Positions 60,346 through 64,000 of a stretch of DNA of 64,000 nucleotides are shown here, piece by piece (within the stretch, counting starts at the first letter, position 1; the number at the start of each line of letters is the position of its first letter). This DNA is from Streptomyces sp. NBC_00247 (lineage in GTDB: Bacteria > Actinomycetota > Actinomycetes > Streptomycetales > Streptomycetaceae). The position numbers and the translations under genes were made by a program. The stretch is from assembly GCF_036188265.1 (NCBI RefSeq), contig NZ_CP108093.1, positions 2,728,001 through 2,792,000 of the forward strand, written 5' to 3'. The notes beneath the pieces were generated by a model, which was given only the letters and a program-made list of their open reading frames with translations, ran no database searches and was not told the origin of the DNA.

Positions 60346-61605
60346 ATGGACCATGTCGACCTCGACCACCGCCATCGCACCTACGACGGCTGGATACCGC
60401 CCACCGTCGCCGCGCTCCTTCACGACTACGGCCACGACGACATCCTGCGCCGGGCGGCGAGCCGCGGTGACTGGTTCTGTGCCCGTCAGCTTGCCGAGGC
60501 GGCTGCCGCGTCCGGCCCGGAGGGGCGGGCGACGGCGTCGGCATCGCTACAGCCGTTCGCGGCCACCGGATGGTGGCCCGCCGTCGAGGCGGTCGCCGCG
60601 CTGCTCTCCGCATCGCAGCGGTACGACGAGGCCATCGAGCTGCTGCGTCCGCTCGCCGACTCGGGGCACCGGGGCGCCCTGCGCGACCTGGCGCGGCTAC
60701 TCGCTCGACTGGACGACCTGGACCAGGTCGTCGCCCTGCTCGGTCCACGTGCCGCGGATGTCCACCTCGCCGAGGAACTGGTGGAACTCGCCGCGGGCCG
60801 CGGCCGCGACGCCGAAATCGCCGCGCTGCTCCCCGATGTCGGGATCGGCCCGACCGAACCGTTCGCCTCCGGCTCGGATGCCGTGGACACCGTCCCTCTG
60901 CATGCCAGGTTCCTGGAGCTCCGAGGCCGGATCGACGAGGCGATCAACCTGCTGAGCAGGCACGTTCGGATCGACGGTGTCGTGTACGCGTTCCACGCCC
61001 AGGAGCTTGCCGGTCTCCTCGCCCGCCACGGCCGCGAGGCCGAACTGCGCGCGTTCCCGATCGACGGAGGCGAGCAGTACGCCTTGGCCGCCCTGGCCCA
61101 GTTGCTGGAAGAGCAGGGCCGGATTACGGACGTGGTCGCCCTGCTCGGTCCGCCCGCGAGCACCGGGGACCCCCACGCGGCATTCGACCTCGCCCAATGC
61201 CTTGCCCGCCACGGCCGCCACGACGAGGCCGTCGACGTACTGAGCGCGGTCGCCGAGACGGCGGGCGGCGACAGCGACTGGATCATCCACCTGCTCTGCC
61301 GCATCCTGGTCGATGCCGGGCGGGCCGATGACGCCCTCACCTACATCGGCGACCACTTCACCCGCCACAACGGCAGCCCGCAGGAGCTGGCGCTCATGAG
61401 GGCCCGGGTGATGGAGATGGGCGACCGCGCCGAGGACGGAGCGGTGCCGGCAGATGCCGCCGACCCCGACGAGGACCTCCTCCACTGCGGAACGGTGTAC
61501 GGCGCCATCACCCTCGCCGAACGTCTCGTGAGGCGCGGCCTGCCGCACCAGGCCGTCGCCCACCTCCGCGATCGCCTGGACGGGCCGAAGTCCGCACGTT
61601 CGTGA
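60346..61605 (+). CDS. TPR-like helical repeat protein
   Basis: 419 residues of repeating helix pairs, with the recurring phrase IxEVVALLGP / EAVDVLSAV (for example DLDQVVALLGPRAADVHLAE and RITDVVALLGPPASTGDPHA) and LARLLARLDDLDQ, LAGLLARHGRE, LAQCLARHGRHDE. No enzymatic domain. Such Streptomyces proteins are common and unstudied, and probably serve as protein scaffolds. TAAGTT (60333-60338), with TTGTCC 18 bases upstream, lies 7 bases before the ATG: probably leaderless. Confidence 0.8.
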   Translation: MDHVDLDHRHRTYDGWIPPTVAALLHDYGHDDILRRAASRGDWFCARQLAEAAAASGPEGRATASASLQPFAATGWWPAVEAVAALLSASQRYDEAIELLRPLADSGHRGALRDLARLLARLDDLDQVVALLGPRAADVHLAEELVELAAGRGRDAEIAALLPDVGIGPTEPFASGSDAVDTVPLHARFLELRGRIDEAINLLSRHVRIDGVVYAFHAQELAGLLARHGREAELRAFPIDGGEQYALAALAQLLEEQGRITDVVALLGPPASTGDPHAAFDLAQCLARHGRHDEAVDVLSAVAETAGGDSDWIIHLLCRILVDAGRADDALTYIGDHFTRHNGSPQELALMRARVMEMGDRAEDGAVPADAADPDEDLLHCGTVYGAITLAERLVRRGLPHQAVAHLRDRLDGPKSARS

Positions 61606-61732
61606 CACCTGTGGAAGGTGCCTTCTCCTCGTCCTCGGCGTCCGTGCCGGGTGACGCCGCGGGGTCCACGATCGCAGGCTGCCCGGATACGTCCCCGCTC
61701 CCGGGCGTCCGTCCGCGTTGACGGACGGCCGC

Positions 61733-62182
61733 TCACCCGCCCAGCAGCCCGCCCAGACGCTCCAGCAGCGGCAGCAGCGCGGTGCGTTCCTCCGGGGTGA
61801 GCGCCTCCAGCGCGCCGTGCACCACGCGCATCTCGGCGCGTATCCGGTGGGCCAGCTCCGTGCCCTCGGGAGTGCGGGAGGCGACCTTGGAGCGGCGGTC
61901 GCCGGGGGCGGGGGTGCGGACGAGCAGGCCCCGGGTCTCCATGCGGCCGACGAGCCCGGTGGCGTTGGAGGCGTCGCAGACCAGGTGGCGGGCGAGGGCG
62001 CTCATCGGCATCGGCGCGTCGAGCGCGACGAGGGCACGGGCCTGCGCGCTGCTCAGGCCGTGGCGGGCGGCGACGGCGGTGAGGTCGTCGGAGTGCCCTC
62101 GTACGACGACGGCCAGGGGCTCCAGCAGGTCGTCCGGGGTGGGGACGGCGCGGTCGGCGCGGGGTGCCGGTTCCGGGGGCAT
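61733..62182 (-). CDS. MarR-family regulator
   Basis: 149 residues. Winged helix: AVAARHGLSSAQARALVALD, MPMSALARHLVCDASNATGL, the wing TPAPGDRRSKVASRTPEG and the C-terminal dimer helix. Likely controls the divergent aldehyde dehydrogenase. ATG at 62182 with a weak AAGGA; an upstream GTG at 62248 is the alternative. Two TTGAC-type dyads lie in the shared gap. Confidence 0.9.
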   Translation of the reverse strand: MPPEPAPRADRAVPTPDDLLEPLAVVVRGHSDDLTAVAARHGLSSAQARALVALDAPMPMSALARHLVCDASNATGLVGRMETRGLLVRTPAPGDRRSKVASRTPEGTELAHRIRAEMRVVHGALEALTPEERTALLPLLERLGGLLGG

Positions 62183-62269
62183 GGGGTGGTCATCCTTGGG
62201 CAGAGGCGCGGGGAGCGGGGCAAAGGGGTGGGCGGTGCGGACATCCACCGTACGCCGCGTTCCGATTAT

Positions 62270-62323
62270 TTGACTTACTCAACTTCTGGTCGTTACATGA
62301 AATGCGTTGCTTGACGATGTCAA
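62270..62323. promoter_or_regulatory. Two TTGAC-type dyads between marR and aldehyde dehydrogenase genes
   Basis: TTGAC-TTA-CTCAA (62270-62282) and the perfect TTGAC-GAT-GTCAA (62311-62323), with centres 41 bp apart in an AT-richer gap. Candidate MarR operators. Confidence 0.5.
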
Positions 62324-62361
62324 CTTCCTGATATCGAGACGCCCCGCAGTAGGGAGCCCCC

Positions 62362-63678
62362 ATGCCCTCCGAGTCCCCGGCCGACGTCGTCGCCCGCCTC
62401 CGCACCACCTTCCGCACCGGCCGCACGAAGGACCTGGCCTGGCGCACCCGTCAGCTGGAGCAGCTGCGCGCCCTGCTCACCGAGCACGGCGACGAGCTGG
62501 CCGACGCGCTCCACGCCGACCTCGGCAAGAGCCGCGCCGAGTCCTACCGGACCGAGATCGACTTCACCGTCCGGGAGATCGACCACACCCTGGAGCACCT
62601 CGAAGACTGGCTGCGCCCCGAACCGGCCCCCGTGCACGCCGGGCTCGCCGCCGCCGGAGCCACCGCGCTCACCGTGCGGGACCCGCTCGGGGTGGTCCTG
62701 GTCATCGCCCCCTGGAACTACCCGGTGCAGCTGCTGCTCGCCCCTCTCGCGGGCGCGCTGGCGGGCGGCAACTGCGTGGTCGCCAAGCCCAGCGAACTGG
62801 CCCCCGCCACCTCCGCCGCCGTGGCCCGGCTGCTCCCCCGCTTCCTGGACACCGACGCGGTCGCCGTCGTCGAGGGCGCCGTGGAGGAGACGACGGCCCT
62901 GCTGGAGGAGCGTTTCGACCACATCTTCTACACCGGCAACGGCACGGTCGGCCGGATCGTGATGACCGCCGCCGCGAAGCACCTCACCCCGGTGACGCTG
63001 GAGCTGGGCGGCAAGTCCCCCGTCTTCGTGGACCGGGACACCGACCTCAAGACGGTCGCGCAGCGGCTCGCCTCGGGGAAGTTCCTCAACGCGGGCCAGA
63101 CCTGCGTGGCCCCCGACTACGTCCTCACCGACCCGGAGACCGCCGCCGCCCTCACGGACGCGCTCGCCGCCGCCGTCGAGGCGCAGTTCGGCAGTGATCC
63201 CTCGGCCTCCCCCGGGTACGGCCGCATCATCAACGAGCGCCACTTCGACCGCCTGGTACGCCTGCTGGACTCCGGCCGTACGGTCACCGGCGGCTCCCAC
63301 GACCGGGCGACGAAGTACATCGCGCCGACCGTGCTCGCCGACGTCTCCCCGGACTCCCCCGTGATGGGCGAGGAGATCTTCGGCCCGGTGCTGCCGATCC
63401 TCACCGTGGCCGGACTGGACGAGGCGATCGACTTCATCAACGACCGGGACAAGCCGCTGGCGCTCTACGCGTTCACCGAGTCGGCCGGGGTCCGCGAGCG
63501 GCTGCTGGCCGAGACCTCCTCGGGCGGCGTCGGCATCGGCCTGCCGCTCGCCCACCTGACCGTCTCCGACCTGCCGTTCGGCGGGGTCGGCGAGAGCGGC
63601 ATGGGCAGCTACCACGGCCCCTACTCGATCGACACCTTCACCCACCGCAAGGCGGTCCTGGACACCCCGCTCGGCTGA
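62362..63678 (+). CDS. Aldehyde dehydrogenase, class 3-like
   Basis: 438 residues. Catalytic Cys248 in LNAGQTCVAPDY, general base Glu214 in LELGGKSP, and the oxyanion Asn119 in APWNYPVQL. It is shorter at the N-terminus than cytosolic ALDHs and close to ALDH3/coniferyl or fatty aldehyde dehydrogenases (RAESYRTEIDFTVREIDHTL). NAD(P)+-dependent oxidation of an aliphatic or aromatic aldehyde. ATG at 62362. Divergent from the MarR gene. Confidence 0.93.
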   Translation: MPSESPADVVARLRTTFRTGRTKDLAWRTRQLEQLRALLTEHGDELADALHADLGKSRAESYRTEIDFTVREIDHTLEHLEDWLRPEPAPVHAGLAAAGATALTVRDPLGVVLVIAPWNYPVQLLLAPLAGALAGGNCVVAKPSELAPATSAAVARLLPRFLDTDAVAVVEGAVEETTALLEERFDHIFYTGNGTVGRIVMTAAAKHLTPVTLELGGKSPVFVDRDTDLKTVAQRLASGKFLNAGQTCVAPDYVLTDPETAAALTDALAAAVEAQFGSDPSASPGYGRIINERHFDRLVRLLDSGRTVTGGSHDRATKYIAPTVLADVSPDSPVMGEEIFGPVLPILTVAGLDEAIDFINDRDKPLALYAFTESAGVRERLLAETSSGGVGIGLPLAHLTVSDLPFGGVGESGMGSYHGPYSIDTFTHRKAVLDTPLG

Positions 63679-63725
63679 CCTTCCCGCGCCCCGCCCGGCA
63701 GCGGCCGAGGAAGGTCGGCCCCGCC

Positions 63726-64000
63726 TCAGACCCTGCCCAGGAACCCCGGATCGGCCGGGCCCATCTGCCGGGCGAAGTCGGCGGCCACGCCGAGCACCTC
63801 CCGCATCGGGACGGCGCGGCGGCTGGTGGCCGCGAGGTCGTCGTGCGCCTCCTTCGACCACAGGAACGGGTACACGGAGAACCCCTGCGCGCAGGAGAGC
63901 GCGGCGGCCTCCTCGCGCCAGCCGGGCCACCGCAGGTCCTGGTAGAACCCGTCCGTCCCCCCGGAGGCCAGCCAGGAGATCCACCCCGAGTGGCCCATGT
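63726..64000 (-). CDS. DUF2625-like protein, 5' end outside window
   Basis: C-terminal part of a protein, about 90 residues seen: WISWLASGGTDGFYQDLRWP then GWREEAAALSCAQGFSVYPF and LWSKEAHDDLAATSRRAVPM. The SVYPFLWSKE stretch suggests the DUF2625 family of unknown function (from memory). The frame is open to the window edge, so the start lies beyond it. Confidence 0.6.
   Translation of the reverse strand, partial: MGHSGWISWLASGGTDGFYQDLRWPGWREEAAALSCAQGFSVYPFLWSKEAHDDLAATSRRAVPMREVLGVAADFARQMGPADPGFLGRV

Noticed and set aside
1..64000. CRISPR arrays, phage integrase, tRNA genes or intact IS transposases
   Set aside because: None seen on either strand; short tandem repeats present are adjacent copies without spacer regularity.

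Overview
The window is high-GC actinobacterial chromosome, almost certainly Streptomyces. Evidence seen here: strong third-position GC bias in every gene, GGAGG-type ribosome sites mixed with GTG/TTG starts and apparently leaderless starts, XRE/DUF397 regulator pairs, coenzyme F420 synthesis (fbiC), and the futalosine menaquinone genes. From memory, the gene order resembles parts of the S. coelicolor SCO44xx region; I could not check this. No tRNA, rRNA, CRISPR array, prophage or intact insertion sequence was recognised.

Layout. 0-5.5 kb: an aminoglycoside-phosphotransferase remnant, a large GT-C-like membrane protein and a D-Ala-D-Ala carboxypeptidase with a long acidic N-terminal extension. 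5.7-8 kb: GPP34 protein and the first XRE/DUF397 pair. 8.9-13 kb: a sodium:solute symporter, a small unknown protein, and a TetR/aldo-keto reductase divergent pair with mirrored operators. 13.4-19.5 kb: universal stress protein overlapping a class III adenylate cyclase, a DUF1330 protein, an ADP-ribosylglycohydrolase homologue lacking its metal Asp motifs, a second XRE/DUF397 module, a DinB protein and a secreted I36-type protein. 19.8-29.4 kb: accessory region with a frameshifted LysR gene, SnoaL-like protein, ene-reductase/MerR pair, a LysE remnant, XRE/MFS pair, a methyltransferase, and a translationally coupled operon (PEP mutase-like enzyme, small secreted acidic protein, BASS transporter) behind an AT-rich region. 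29.9-41.9 kb: aminotransferase, fbiC, HAD protein, MFS exporter, M20 amidohydrolase with a divergent tandem AsnC regulator, F420-type oxidoreductase, small membrane proteins and a frameshifted M23 peptidase. 42-48.9 kb: a fatty-acid module (acyl-CoA synthetase, thiolase, high-molecular-weight FabG, MaoC-like hydratase, SnoaL-like protein, TetR) linked by a shared operator, TTACTC-N2-GAGTAA. 49-51.8 kb: a DAACS symporter preceded by a cysteine-containing leader peptide, DUF4229 and GNAT proteins. 52-57.7 kb: mqnE, an AsnC regulator, a UbiX homologue, a rhomboid protease, mqnP and the UbiD homologue, i.e. menaquinone synthesis. 57.7-64 kb: a small XRE-module-type protein and a GntR regulator sharing an operator, methyltransferase, PLDNc-domain protein, TPR-like protein, MarR/aldehyde dehydrogenase pair, and an edge-truncated DUF2625-like gene.

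The most unusual points are: the cysteine leader peptide ahead of a DAACS symporter whose NMDGT motif is altered; the PEP mutase-like/secreted protein/BASS operon; the two-promoter TetR fatty-acid regulon; three copies of an inverted-repeat intergenic element placed at gene 3' ends; and a MerR-type promoter with a 20-bp spacer that appears to give a leaderless mRNA. Three genes carry frameshifts (aminoglycoside phosphotransferase, LysR, M23 peptidase). These could be real decay or sequencing errors.
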